From Clavelina lepadiformis (taxonomy: Eukaryota > Chordata > Ascidiacea > Aplousobranchia > Clavelinidae), in NCBI RefSeq assembly GCF_947623445.1, contig NC_135244.1, positions 16,988,860 to 17,052,859 on the forward strand: 64,000 nucleotides of DNA. Direction: 5' to 3'. Positions 23,146-35,081 of the stretch are shown here, piece by piece. A program made the position numbers and the translations under genes. Each line of letters starts with the position of its first letter. Position 1 is the first letter of the stretch. The notes below the pieces were generated by a model. The model ran no database searches. It saw nothing but the letters and a program-made list of their open reading frames with translations, and had not been told where the DNA came from.

Positions 23146-25525
23146 ATGGTAAGTTACTGTAAATTGTTGACATTATAATGCAGTCTGAAAGGTATGCATA
23201 CGATAGTCGTTGCTAAGCTGTATGTGTAATATATTACATGTAATAATCCTTACGTGGTTAAATGCATGGTTGGTAGCGGCCTTTTCTACTTTATTTAAAT
23301 TTTAGATTTGGGAACTGTGGTAGCGTTAATTCTTTTTAAACTAGAGATTTTTTTTACTTGGAGCGCGACTTTTTGGGTGGGTACGCAGACTGAGTGACAA
23401 CTCGAATGTAGCGTGAAGGGCTAGTTTTCCACTAAGCTGAATAGCAGGAAAATGCTATTACTGTTGTGCCAAGTGAGGCGTGTCTAAATCTTTCGTAACG
23501 GGTTTACTGAGTGATTTGACGCAACGTGAATGGGTTACATATAGGTTGTGCATGTCATAATACAGCTGTCATTTTTTTCGTAGAATTCGATGTGTTAGGC
23601 TATTACTATTACTGCGAAAGATATACGCCTTTAAAAAAGGTCGAATAGATTGTTAAAATGGTAGCTAAGATAATGAAATCATTGTGCTATATTGAGCACG
23701 TACTAATTATCTTCAGCGTGAATGTATCTCAGTCCACGTTGGTCAAGCCGGTGTGCAGATTGGTAATTCCTGCTGGGAACTGTATTGCCTTGAGCATGGC
23801 ATTCAACCAGATGGTCAAATGCCAAGTGATAAGACCGTTGGTGGAGGGGATGACTCGTTTAACACTTTCTTCAGCGAGACTGGCGCTGGAAAGCACGTGC
23901 CAAGAGCAGTTTTCGTCGATTTGGAGCCAACTGTGGTCGGTAAGAAAACGTATCAAACAATGCCTTTGTTATTTAGTACCCCGTCAGCTAATGGACTCAT
24001 CTCAATCATGTTATGTGTTCGATTTCAGACGAGATTCGAACTGGAACTTATCGCCAACTCTTCCATCCGGAACAATTGATCACCGGAAAGGAAGATGCGG
24101 CCAACAACTACGCACGTGGTCATTACACTGTTGGTAAGTGACTTGGAACGTAATGTTGGTAGCACGGAAACTCAGATCTGTTATTTTTTCAATCACAGGT
24201 AAAGAACTCATTGACCAAGTGCTCGATCGTATCCGAAAGCTGGCAGACCAGTGCACGGGTCTTCAAGGTTTTCTCCTCTTTCACTCGTTTGGGGGCGGTA
24301 CAGGCTCTGGTTTCACATCTTTACTGATGGAACGTTTGTCCGTCGACTATGGCAAGAAGTCAAAGTTGGAATTTTCCATCTATCCTGCCCCACAGGTCAT
24401 GCAGTTACCAGCAGCAATTGCTACAATTTGGCGATTGGTCTCAATTATCGAAAGCTCAATGTCACCGTTTGACTGTATTTCGTGTTAAATAACCAGTCGT
24501 TTTCAACAATCACTGCATTTCAGGTTTCCACTGCAGTGGTAGAACCTTACAATTCTATTTTGACAACACACACAACCTTAGAGCATTCGGATTGTGCTTT
24601 TATGGTAGACAACGAGGCCATCTACGATATTTGCCGTCGTAACTTGGATGTTGATCGGCCTAGCTACACCAACTTGAACCGCCTTATCGGCCAGATTGTC
24701 TCGTCCATTACAGCTTCCCTGCGTTTCGACGGTGCTTTAAATGTCGACTTGACTGAATTCCAGACAAACTTGGTGCCGTATCCGAGGATCCATTTTCCAC
24801 TGGTCACCTACGCCCCGGTGATTTCTGCGGAGAAAGCTTACCATGAGCAGCTCTCGGTGGCCGATATTACCAACGCTTGCTTCGAGCCGGCCAACCAGAT
24901 GGTGAAATGCGACCCACGTCATGGCAAGTACATGGCCTGCTGTATGTTATATCGTGGTGACGTTGTACCCAAGGACGTCAACGCTGCCATTGCTACTATT
25001 AAGACGAAGCGTTCCATTCAGGTTGGTTTGCATTTGTCGCTGGTTTTCTTCCTGTACGTTTTTTACAGAACAAACTGTTTTCGACAGTTCGTCGACTGGT
25101 GCCCAACTGGATTTAAGGTCGGTATTAATTACCAACCACCTACTGTTGTCCCCGGTGGTGACCTCGCCAAGGTACAACGTGCAGTCTGCATGTTAAGTAA
25201 CACCACTGCCATTGCTGAGGCCTGGGCCCGCTTGGACCACAAATTCGACTTGATGTACGCCAAACGTGCTTTCGTCCATTGGTACGCCCCGTTCAAGTTC
25301 TGTAGATCAAATGTGAAGCTAGCAATAGCTTAGTTAAGTCGTAAATAATGAAAAACTATAAACATACACGCACCTGTTTGATCACGTAGGTACGTCGGCG
25401 AGGGAATGGAGGAAGGTGAATTTTCCGAGGCCCGCGAAGATCTTGCTGCCCTTGAGAAAGACTATGAGGAAGTTGGTGTTGATTCGGCGGACGCTGATCC
25501 CGAAGATGAGGAGGATGAATATTGA
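23146..25525 (+). CDS. TUBA: Alpha-tubulin
   Basis: GTP-binding subunit of the alpha/beta-tubulin dimer. Exons: 23146-23148 (only the ATG), 23717-23939, 24029-24133, 24199-24395, 24524-25021, 25088-25281, 25390-25525; 1356 nt and exactly 451 aa, the canonical length. The first exon coding only Met is typical of alpha-tubulin genes. Visible: MREC start, Lys40 in [11 protein letters not shown] (acetylation site), GGGTGSG nucleotide loop, Glu254 in [11 protein letters not shown] (activates hydrolysis of beta-bound GTP at the dimer interface), and an acidic tail ending EEDEY with the terminal Tyr that can be removed and re-added. The third-last intron starts GTCATG. No damaging change is seen, so it is probably an expressed isotype. 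Confidence 0.98.
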
Positions 25526-25610
25526 AAGATATGGAACTGGCTGTCCACTTGTGAACATTAGATAATTAAGTTTGTTTCCCTACTTTAACTCGGTTAAGCT
25601 GGTTGCATTC

Positions 25611-25616
25611 AATAAA
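25611..25616 (+). terminator. Poly(A) signal, alpha-tubulin
   Basis: AATAAA lies 86 bp after the stop codon. Confidence 0.7.
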
Positions 25617-28152
25617 ATTCACATGCCAAGTTACACATCCTTTACTCTGCCATGACACCTGGCGGCAACTGTTTACTGTACTTTTAAATATGTTGCAGAG
25701 ATGTCGCTGGCAAACAAGACAGACCGCTGTTAACTATCTTCAACGAGGCTTGTAGTTTCGATTAGCATTTTGATTTCACCGGTTCGGTTTTGTCTTTAAA
25801 GGCACACATTTAAACGTTTCAGCATCAACAACTTACTAACATGAGGTTTGACCCATATTTAAGCGCCCTGCTAGAAATGCGATCGGGGTTCGTCGGGTAC
25901 GTTAGCATGTTTTGTAATTGTTCAAAATAATAGAAAAATGACTGAACTCTACCAGACAGTGTTTCACAAAATTAAGTTTTTTGGGCCATGCACGCCCACT
26001 GGTTTAGGTCTGCATTCTATGTAATCTTTTTGTCCTGGTTTTTACTAATATTGTTTGTTATCTATAATTGCATACAGTTTTCTTAGAAGGTCGTTTCCCT
26101 TTTACGGAGATTTCGGACCAGGGGCCACAAACCATATTTGATAAGATTGAAGTTACTATTTGCACACTAAAAACACTTAAATTTAGTTCACGTGATACTT
26201 TTTGTTCGCACTTGGCTGTTTCCTCTAATAGGTTTAACTTACGAAGTTTCTTTAAATTTTGAATAGATACGACATATATAGTTTCACTAAAAAAATCTTG
26301 ATTAGAAACAGTAATTTGGTCTTTATGACCGTCTACTGGTGGTCCAGTATCTATACTGTACATTTTTTAATTTAATTGCAAGCCTATACCATGTCTAAAT
26401 TTAACTTTTTTGTATCGAAATCAAAAACTGAACTATCCTCGTCCAGAAACTTTTAACTTCGTCCCAAATTACAGCAAAATATTCACCTGGTGGTTCATTT
26501 GTTGTTGTATATTTCAAACCTACTCCTCCAGTATACGCTACAACCTGACTTTTGAACGGTTTACCACTATTGATTTGACTGTCATTTGTCGGAATGCATT
26601 TATGAGCCCGTAATTTAACTTGTGATCCTTAAAGAAAGATATTGATACCGAGGCCTAAACAGTAACGAAAACAGGGCATGTAGAAATCTACGTTCATTAC
26701 CTATTCGACTTGAAGCTTGTTCGTCATCAAATTTTAGGACAACGCATTTTTCGCGTATGCGCACAACGAATTACGCAAAACGGTCTATAGAGTGAAACTG
26801 TTTGCTTCCGTAAGCTTTTTCGATAGGAGACACACAGATAAATGTGCTGCTGTCAAAGTTCACCGGCAGCTTATCATTGTCAGGATGGAATCAGTATTTC
26901 TCTGCATTACTGTAGAGTGTAGACCTACAGTATTATTGTTTGGAACACTGTTTTCAATGATAGATTTTGGTAGTAGTCCATGGTATAGTAATTTTAATAA
27001 AAGTAGTATTTAATAAAAATGTCCACTCCCTGAAAAACGTTGGAAATCACTGATCTACACAGATTTGCGTAAAGCCAATTTCTTACAAACTGTTGGTAGG
27101 AAATATTGGCCCTCTTCTGACAAAGCCTTACCTCCTCAAGTAAGTTACGTGTTAAAACTTCTAAGGACATATTCCCGTCACTTTAACTATATACATTACA
27201 CAAGTAACATCACATTAGGTCAAAATTGCGTATTTCTCAGGTTTAGATGTTCAGAACCTTTTAACATTTAACAATATGTAATTAGGCCAATATTTCGTTG
27301 ACTACAAGTCCAAAACACGCTTTCAATACTTTTTTCAATAAACTTACCAAAGTTATAACGTGATTACGACTGAGAATAGTTCCGAGAAAATTTTGCAGGC
27401 AATATGCTGTATTGGCATTCATTTCATTTTCTCATAAAAGTCTACTAAAACAGGTGTAAAAGTTCAGGTTTAGTTCTGGCTACTTGACGTTTAACCTGAT
27501 GCTATAAGCCTGTCTTTCAATTGGCAAAGTACATTTTGCAAGCAAACCAATGAAGATATGCTGTTTGAAGGTTGTAAATTAAGTTAATAGCATTCATCTC
27601 TGCTGTCATAACTTTTTAAATAATTTTTTCTCGTGTTTACGACAATGTAATTCAAAGCGAGCGTTAAGCATGACGCGAAAAACTTTTGTCCCTGTTTGCA
27701 ATTTAATTGTGAAAAAATTGGAAAATAACATAGAACTCTATTAAGCATTTAAATATCAATTAAGTTTTAAGGTTTTGATTTACAACACGAATTTTGTTCG
27801 TAAGCAAAGAAAAGAAATACCTTTTTAGTAGATCTCTCAACAATGTGGACCTTGCCTAATTCGTAATCAGCAACAGTACACACTTGGGAAAGTATTGAAA
27901 ACAAGTACTTACTTTGTTTTTTTTATGCACACGTGAATGTTGTACGCCTGACCTACTTTTTGAAATGAACCTTGTAACGACGTGACATTGTATATCCAAT
28001 TACACCATGTAACAAAATTTTGCGAAAGTTTTAGTTGCATAAAAATTTTTATGTATTGTGTTTTGCTACTCGGAACTAATCACAAAAATACAAATATTTT
28101 TCCTGAAGTGTCCTTACTTTCGAAGAAATATCACTTTTTCTGATTTCACTCA
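25617..28152. other. Intergenic, no gene seen
   Basis: About 2.5 kb of AT-rich sequence. Short open frames exist on both strands but none has a recognisable motif or splice pattern. A sequence near 27030-27052 ending in GGAAATCACTG looks like one end of another hAT element, without a partner end that I can find. Confidence 0.4.
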
Positions 28153-28171
28153 AAATTTTTCGGTACTATGA

Positions 28172-28314
28172 CACCTTATCGAAAGACACTTTATCGAACG
28201 ACACTTTATCGAACGACAGCTGATCGAAACGACAGATGATCGAAAGACACTTTATCGAACGACAGTTAATCGAACCGACAGTTGATCGAACGACACTTTA
28301 TCGAACCGACAGTT
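28172..28314. repeat. Left subterminal array of the Mutator-like element
   Basis: About nine direct copies of a 15-16-nt unit of the form CTTTATCGAACGACA, with variants GTTGATCG, GCTGATCG and CGAAACGACA. It is the inverted counterpart of 29758-29933. Confidence 0.92.
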
Positions 28315-28483
28315 CAAGTAAGATTTTTGCGTGTTTCTCAAACATTGAAACAATAAGCCATTGTGATGTGCGGTCTTTGTAATGGTGTACATTAATGAAT
28401 TGTGATGTATATATCATAAAGTTGACGATTTATATTTTATATCTATATTTTAGATTTGTAGCATAAAGTTGACGATTTCGCAT

Positions 28484-28688
28484 GGCGGCCGGCCCGCCCA
28501 CATATTAATAAGATATCACAAGAATACGCACTAGAATTACTAAGTACGAGATTGTCTGTACAGTAGACTAGACTAGTCGTTATAGATACAAAGAGTAAGG
28601 AATTGAAGGCAAAATTTCATAGCAAGGGGCATATCGCTGCCTGACTTTTACACAAAGTAGCTTCTTGAAAGTGGTCTTTATCCCAGCT
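28484..28688 (+). mobile_element. Internally deleted fragment of a hAT B-family element
   Basis: The first half matches the 5' non-coding part of hAT B (about 19940-20175). The second half matches its transposase at about 21717-21815 (GTGAAGGCAAAATTTCAT and GACTTTTACA). About 1.5 kb between these parts is missing. No terminal repeats remain. It interrupts the Mutator-like element upstream of the remaining transposase part. Confidence 0.85.
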
Positions 28689-28689
28689 T

Positions 28690-29156
28690 TTTCAATTTTT
28701 GTTGTACAACGGTTCGAGGACTTCCTGGCCACGTTCAGTGACGACGATGAGCAGCACTTGTCTGAATACATTGAATATTTCGAAACTACTTGGATTGGAC
28801 GATTGCGTCGCAAGAATCGTCGTCAACCTCTATTTCCTATCCGGTGTTGGAATGTCTTCCACCGGGTTCAAGATGACCTTCCACGAACGAATAATAACAT
28901 TGAAGGATGGCACAATGCGTTCAGCAAGCGTGTCTCAATATCCCATCGGACGTTTCGCAGACTCGTCAAAAAAATTAAGCGGGAACAAGGTTCCAACGAA
29001 ATGTTTATTGAGCAATTGAGTGCTGGAATTGCTGGCCCACCTCGAAAGAGGCGCTACGACGCTGTCAACCAACGGCTGGAGAGCATAGTCAAAAATCATG
29101 ACTCAACGAATATTGACATAAAAAGTTATCTTCGAGCAATTGCACACAACTTGTAA
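28690..29156 (+). pseudogene. MULE transposase, C-terminal fragment
   Basis: An open stretch of about 155 codons without an own start. It contains EYIEYFETTWIGR, then FPIRCWNVFHRV and PRTNNNIEGWHNAF. This W-N-V-F...R-T-N-N-N-x-E-G-W-H pattern marks the end of MULE transposases, often found with FLYWCH fingers. The catalytic core upstream is missing, replaced by a hAT fragment, so it cannot work alone. Confidence 0.85.
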
Positions 29157-29757
29157 TTAAATGAATGCGATTGAAATGTGCACTTCGTCAGTTGTCGTGC
29201 TTTTAACAGTGCATATCGTCAGTTGTTTCGTTAAATTGTGGTTCTTTTAACCCTATCCTAACCAGGCTCGCGAGTTTACTAAAAAACTAGGTGTGGCCGA
29301 CCCCGCACACACATTTGCAATCGTTAATTACTAGAAAACTATGCGTCGTAGACTGATGAGATTTTTACATGTTAGTAGAAACATAATCTGGCTTCCTGTA
29401 TACATCATAATTGTAAAACTAAAGAAAGTGAATTTAGTGTAAATTAGGTATTTCTAAAAGTGACACATTTCTAGAAATTCTTCTTGTTACGCCGCGCCCC
29501 CGCTGTGAGAAGAGAACGAAAGAGAATAGTTAGTCAACTTATTGGTGCGTAAATGAGTAATACGCTTCAATGCGGAGAGAGAGCAAAATTATGAAAATAT
29601 CACAATATCTCAAAAATTACAAAATCCAACTTTATCAAACAAACATGGACAGATAGCTGAACATTTTTTATGAAAAGTCACCAAATTTTAATTTTCTACA
29701 GCAAACAATGCAACGGTACGCCACGTTTTGCTATGACAGTGTGCGGGAGAAGCAACA

Positions 29758-29933
29758 GTCGATTCGATCAACTGTCGCTTTGATCAGCTGTCGGTTCGAT
29801 AAAGTGTCGTTTGATCAACTGTCGGTTCGATAAAGTGTCGTTTGATCAACTGTCGTTTCGATCAGCTGTCGTTTCGATCAGCTGTCGTTCGATTAAGTGT
29901 CGTTCGATAAAGTGTCTTTCGATCGAGTGTCGC
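29758..29933. repeat. Right subterminal array of the Mutator-like element
   Basis: About 11-12 copies of the reverse-complement unit (TGTCGTTCGATAAAG and variants) in direct tandem, ending 6 bp before the 9-bp target duplication. It is longer than the left array. Confidence 0.92.
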
Positions 29934-30070
29934 GTCACGAAATTTTTCAGTATTAATAAGCATAATTTTGTATAAGACTCACAAACACGCAAACACAAAG
30001 AAGTATTGTGCATAATATAGCCTACTCATGCATTATGTACGGATGCAAATTGCAAACATTCCAAAAAACT

Positions 30071-31377
30071 TCAGAAGTGGTTTTGTTTACGTGACTTGCG
30101 TCTATGAACTGAGAAATCTTCTCGTATTATGGACCACAAATAATCCCCCGTCATGTTGCAACTCCACCTCCCTTGGTATCTTCTTTCCATATCAGAAATG
30201 TCCTGGTGAAACCTTTCACCGTGTTCTTCGCTTACATCACCCCTATTTGGACTAAAAAAATCAAGGTGAGAGTGCAGGTAATGCATTTTCAAGGACATTC
30301 GACATCCCAATTTTTGTATTCCTCCATCAGATTGTTCACCAAAACTTTATAGTCATTGCTTCGTTTGTTACCAAGAAAAAATTAACTACTTCTCGAAATG
30401 CCTTCCATGCTCCTGCTTCTCTCGTAATGATTTTATGTTCAAGTTGTTTACACTGGAGCATAAGTCGAACCTGCTGCCCAGTAAAAATTCCAGCCTTCTT
30501 CTTAGCTTCTGACAAAAAAGGAAACAGGGCAGAAATATGCTGAAAACCATCTTCATCTTTATTCACGCTTTATGTGCAAAGGAGGCTTTAAAATTTTTTC
30601 CGAATCTACCAAAGGATCGTGCTTCACATTTTGTGTGCCAGGAACAAAAAACGTTCTCTCTGGCCAATCTTTTCGAGAGTAGTGTTCAGTGTCAAATCGG
30701 GAGTCCCATAAACAAAGAAAACAAGAATGCTTTGTATAACCTCCTTGCAATCCTTTCAAGAACCCAATCATTTTGAAATCTCCACAAAGCTGCCAGTTGT
30801 ATCTGACATAGTTAATACTTTCAAGGAGGAACTTTACATTTTTGTAATCTTCTCTCATTTGGACAGAATGGCCAACGGGTATGGATGGATACTGGTTTCC
30901 ATTATGAAGGAGGACACATTTTAAACTTCGGGAAGAACTGTCTATAAATAGGCGCCACTCCCTTGGTTCATCAGCAATTCCTATTTCTTCAAAAAGGTTA
31001 TCAACATTACAGCGGAAGCAAAGAGAGCCTGCTACAGAAAAATACCTTGAAAATTTTTCATGCCTTCTTCTCGATGAAGAACATCGACATGTTGAATGTA
31101 ATAAGTTCCATTGTTTCAACCTTGAAGTCAGAAGTTCGGCATTTGACTTAGTGGGCCCCATATCTCTAACTAAATCATTTAATTTTTGTTGGCTTGGGAA
31201 GTGTGGTTCTGAATTCATGTCTGTATGAGATATGTTGAATTCATCATCAGAGTCTTTTTCAATATCTTCAGACCCTGCTAAATCTTCTGGAGCTTTTTTG
31301 CTCGGTGGTTTGGGCAGTGACAACTCACTGCTATGCTGAACAAGTGCAATTGAAGACGGTATAGAAGGTATTGGCAA
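30071..31377 (-). pseudogene. Decayed transposase-like gene of an unclassified family
   Basis: 30559-31377 is open for 272 aa, with an acidic/Ser-rich N-terminus and then conserved-looking blocks: WRLFIDSSSRSLK, LCGDFKMIGFLKGLQGGYTKHS and CFLCLWDSRFDTEHY. A frame break after LHIK is followed by 30336-30566 (KKKAGIFTGQQVRLML) and 30071-30310 (MSLKMHYLHSHLDFF, EEHGERFHQDISDMERRYQGRW). The two Asp-containing strands and the late Glu/His block suggest an RNase H-like DDE/D nuclease. I recall similar uncharacterised proteins in many invertebrate genomes but cannot name the superfamily. At least three breaks are present. No terminal repeats were found. Confidence 0.7.
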
Positions 31378-32350
31378 AAATTCAAGTCACGGACTTGACT
31401 TGTTAACAAAGCATGAAACCTGGTTAGTAATAACATTTCGTTGGCTGTAGCACAGTGTGCTTAATGATAGGTTCAGAAAGTTTAATTCACGACAATCTAA
31501 TAAACTACAGTAAATTTTGTTTAAATTTTTATACCCTACAGCGCTATTGTGTATTGTTAGTTGTAATACTCTATTGCTTGCCATGCTTTGTTCATCATTA
31601 AGTCAATTCACTGAAGAAATGCAGCAACAAATAAGCGATTTGCAGTTTTGTCTTTCCTTATACTTTTTTGATTTTCCTTACCATAAGTTGGCATACTTAT
31701 GTCGACATTGACGTCAGTTTAGGCACTTGAACAATGTTAGCATCTTTCAGAGGGTATTTAAAATAACTTTTCTGATACATAAAAGTCACACATGTAGAAA
31801 AAGTAGCCAGCGCCTGTGAAAACTTAGAAAACCGGATCTTTATCGCAAGCTTTAAGAACAACATTTTACGTAACAATTGGTATTTTAATGGAAGCGCTGA
31901 CGAAATAATTGTATTATCCTTTGTTGCCAAGACACTTTGTCGCCAGTTTGGACCAAAGCAAAAAAAACATTCTTCCTTATGTATGAAGAAAATAAATATA
32001 ATATGACTTGTTGTAAAACTTCTTCAGACACTTGAACCTGCCGTACTTAGTGCTTAGATTATGAGAAGCTAAGCTATTATTATTCATACATCATCTATGT
32101 TGTTTTCACAATAAACATAAAAGGAAAACGCGTCTAAATGTCTGTCTTTGTCCGAAGTTAAAACTCACTTCAAAGGAAAGTTTGAAAAAACGTCATCACA
32201 AAAAAATGTTCCTTTTCTCACTTAAAGAAGCTAAAAACCTTTTTTCTTTCTAGCAATTCCTTCTTTATATCAGCAGACAATCATCTCTGAAAAACTTTAT
32301 TTCGTCTTGTCTTCCTATGTAATTTCTGTCAAAAGTTTTGATTGAAGAAA
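31378..32350. other. Intergenic, promoter side of the small secreted-peptide gene
   Basis: No gene seen. A TTTATATC TATA-like box occurs at about 32263, 88 bp before the next start codon, in a fitting position. The rest is AT-rich. Confidence 0.45.
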
Positions 32351-33262
32351 ATGAAGATGTTTGCTTTTGTACTTCTTTTGGGTCTCATTGCGGTTTGCGC
32401 TGTAAGTATAAAAATTTACGACTGTCGAACATACATAGGCCTATGCTCCAAGTAAAATGCTTGCGTACGGGTTTAGACCACTTTTTGCTTAGCCTACTTT
32501 TTAGGCTTTTAGATATCCGATAAACCTTGTTAAGCCACTATTATATGTAGTGGTAGTTGTAATGTTTTCAGCTGTTCCTTTTTGGAAACATCATTTGTTC
32601 CGAAAAGATAACAAAGTCATGTTTCCAAGTAGGTCTATCGGTTACGATAAAAAAAATTAGTGATTAATGTTAAATGACTGTAACTTATACGCAGGCACGT
32701 CCAGTAGTTAATGATCAACATAAATGCGTAGACCACGAAAATCTCCCCAGCACTTGCACTAAATGTAAGACTGATGATGACTGCAAGCCTTCTGGGAATT
32801 ACGAGCTAAAGTGTCACAGGGACAGTTGGAGGTAAACATTTTTTACTTCCATAAATTTCGATTTGTAGACACGCTTTGTGCTTGCTTTTAATTAATCCCT
32901 TGTTTTTTCTTTAAAAAGAAAGCATAAATTTGCGTTTGTGCACTGTTATTATTCTATTTGAAGTTTGTAATCAATGATTTATTAACTTAGTTATAACCCA
33001 TTTATTCAATCGATTATATTTACATCATTTTTAAAACCAAAATGAGACTGAACTTTTCGGATATTGTGAAAATAAAGCCATATAATTACATTGAAATATA
33101 CAATTTTACAATTAAAATTGAATAATTAAATTAACTTATCTTATCGATATAACTTTTAAAATGAAATTTATTTTAAAGTTTGGCTAATTACTGACAACTT
33201 TTCTTACATATTTCAGATGCGCCCCAGTGCAACCTATTGCGGCATTGAATTTGAAAAAGTAA
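32351..33262 (+). CDS. Small secreted six-cysteine peptide, unrecognised
   Basis: A three-exon gene found by eye: 32351-32401, 32695-32831, 33217-33262; 234 nt, 77 aa. Residues 1-17 (MKMFAFVLLLGLIAVCA) are a clear signal peptide, cut at or near the exon 1/2 junction. The mature part (about 60 aa) starts ARPVVNDQHKC and has six cysteines: C28, C38, C41, C47, C57 and C64, the spacing expected of three disulfides. It ends CAPVQPIAALNLKK. Splice sites are GT-AG in all introns, and AATAAA follows at 33534-33539. I recognise no family. Short size, secretion and cysteine content fit a defence peptide, protease inhibitor or venom/pheromone-like ligand, but none is shown. The signal peptide on its own exon is usual for such genes. 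Confidence 0.8.
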
Positions 33263-34519
33263 AACCAATGTGATCAACTGTAGGCTAGTTGTAGGCCGCT
33301 GCTTTGTTATTACTTTCCCCTTCTTTCAAGGTTTAAATGCAGTTTTTAGTATAAACTAACGCTAATGCAAGTGCTTTAACACTAACCGGAATCAAAAATT
33401 AATTGTTACAAGCTTACCTGTAAGCTGAGTTATTTGGCTGAATAGCCTATTCTACTGTATAAGCTCATAATCGCTTTCGACAGCAAATCAACAGTTGTCC
33501 ACACAAGGAACATGGATATTAATTTTTTTTTGAAATAAATATACAACGTATCAGTGACTCTTTCTGTGCATAAATGCTTATAGCTTACATGTATAGCCTA
33601 TACTTTCTTTCTAAATACCTAAATATTATCCATATACCCGGAAACGTAAATGTAATGCAATTCTAATTTTTTTTGTACAAACAAATTGAACGGTGTTAAA
33701 TATCAGATTATAAAATATCAGTCCAAATATTGCAAAAGTTGCTAGCATAGTTCTTTTTTATTTTGTTTTTCTTTCATTTTAAAGCAGTTTAACACCGACG
33801 TTATACTTTCCAAGCTATTCTTTTCAAAGTTTTAATTATAATCAAGCTGTGCAAATAATTTACTGTAAATTGATCTTTTTACAGTAAATTGATGTATCTA
33901 AACTACGCCACATTTCTTGCATTTTAAGAAAGTGTTGTACTTTTTTTATAGATATATTGTGATACTGGAATAAAATAACTGGGAGTTGCAAAAGAACGCA
34001 TTTAAGTAAATATAATGAAGACAAGCATTTCTGCAAGACCCTTTTTGAAACGAAAAAACAAACTTAAATACCTATCTTGACACGCATGACAGCACATGTC
34101 CCGCGATGGTTGACTTCTCACGATTCACAACAAGCTAAAAAGTCAACACTTGATCAATCTACCGATCTACAACCTAGGAAAGTTAGATATACTTGTTGAT
34201 TTAGTTTATGGTTATCACCAGGAGCGTTATTCGTCTGGATATGGCTCTTTAATTAGTCTATACTCTATAGCATGTACCAGTCGGCGGTACCGGTATACAT
34301 TTAAAGGATTTTACGCCGTTTTGGAAAGAACAAATGCAGAAATGTCTGCACATCTGGTATTTTAAGCCATGGATTATGAACTGTCAAATTGTCACTTCTT
34401 CATCTTGTCAACCTCAACCTGTAGGCTGCTTTTGTAAAAACTCATTGGTGGATGTTATGATGTTGCTGTTGTCGTCGATAGAACACCTGACACAAACATG
34501 TATAAAGTATGAGAAACAG
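33263..34519. other. Intergenic, no gene seen
   Basis: It contains the 3' UTR and poly(A) signal of the small secreted peptide gene (33534-33539). The remaining AT-rich sequence has no supported feature. Confidence 0.45.
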
Positions 34520-34719
34520 TAAACCTGGCCATAAATAGCCAGAAAATCGAAAGGTCTACCAAAATTAAATATCTAGGCATAATACTAGACGAACAATTTA
34601 AATGGAATTATCTTGTTGAAAAGCTTTGCAAAAAATTTTCAAGAATCTGTGGTGTCTTGTACAAAATTCGACAATTTACCAATAAAAAGGCTTTGATGAT
34701 GTTATACTATAGTCTAGTT

Positions 34720-34916
34720 CAGGGATGTCCAACCTTTTATTATAGTGGGCTGCATTGTCACTTGAAATAATTCAATGGGCCGCAGAAACTATTAATTTTC
34801 AAGAAAAATTGATGAAATTAACCACTTTGACAATATCAGTCATCAAAGTATTCGGAGTAAAAATGACTGGCGGGCCGCACAAAAATCTCAGGCGGGCCGC
34901 AGGTTGGACATCCCTG
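34720..34916. mobile_element. 197-bp hAT MITE inside the LINE
   Basis: Ends CAGGGATGTCCAACCTTTT and GGTTGGACATCCCTG are inverted. The flanks GTCTAGTT (34712-34719) and ATCTAGTT (34917-34924) form an 8-bp duplication with one mismatch. It is rich in GGGCCGCA words. Confidence 0.9.
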
Positions 34917-35081
34917 ATCTAGTTTATAGTGCTTTACAATATGGTATAATGGCTTGGGGATCTGCATCAAATAGTGTTTTAACTCCATTGAATATAATTC
35001 ACAATAAAATTGTAAGACTAATTAACAATAGAAACAAAATACCAAGCTAACTACATTTATAGAGCAAACAATATTCTAAAG

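Larger units (their letters stand above)
28162..29939 (+). mobile_element. Mutator-like element with repeat-array termini
   Basis: It is flanked by a perfect 9-bp duplication AAATTTTTC (28153-28161 and 29940-29948), the length typical of Mutator-like elements. The two ends are inverted arrays of a 15-16-nt unit. Inside lie the last about 155 codons of a MULE-type transposase and a fragment of a hAT element. It is internally deleted and non-autonomous. Confidence 0.9.

Noticed and set aside
27020-27060. Possible right end of another hAT element (GGAAATCACTG followed by ATCTACAC)
   Set aside because: No matching left end or duplicated flank was found upstream, so no element could be delimited.
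28172-29933. Regular short repeats resembling a CRISPR array
   Set aside because: The units abut directly without unique spacers, occur as two opposed arrays, and are bounded by a 9-bp target duplication in an animal genome. They are transposon ends.
32338-32523. 61-aa open frame over the start of the secreted peptide gene
   Set aside because: It is a different reading frame of exon 1 that runs into the intron; the spliced frame gives a clear signal peptide and cysteine domain.
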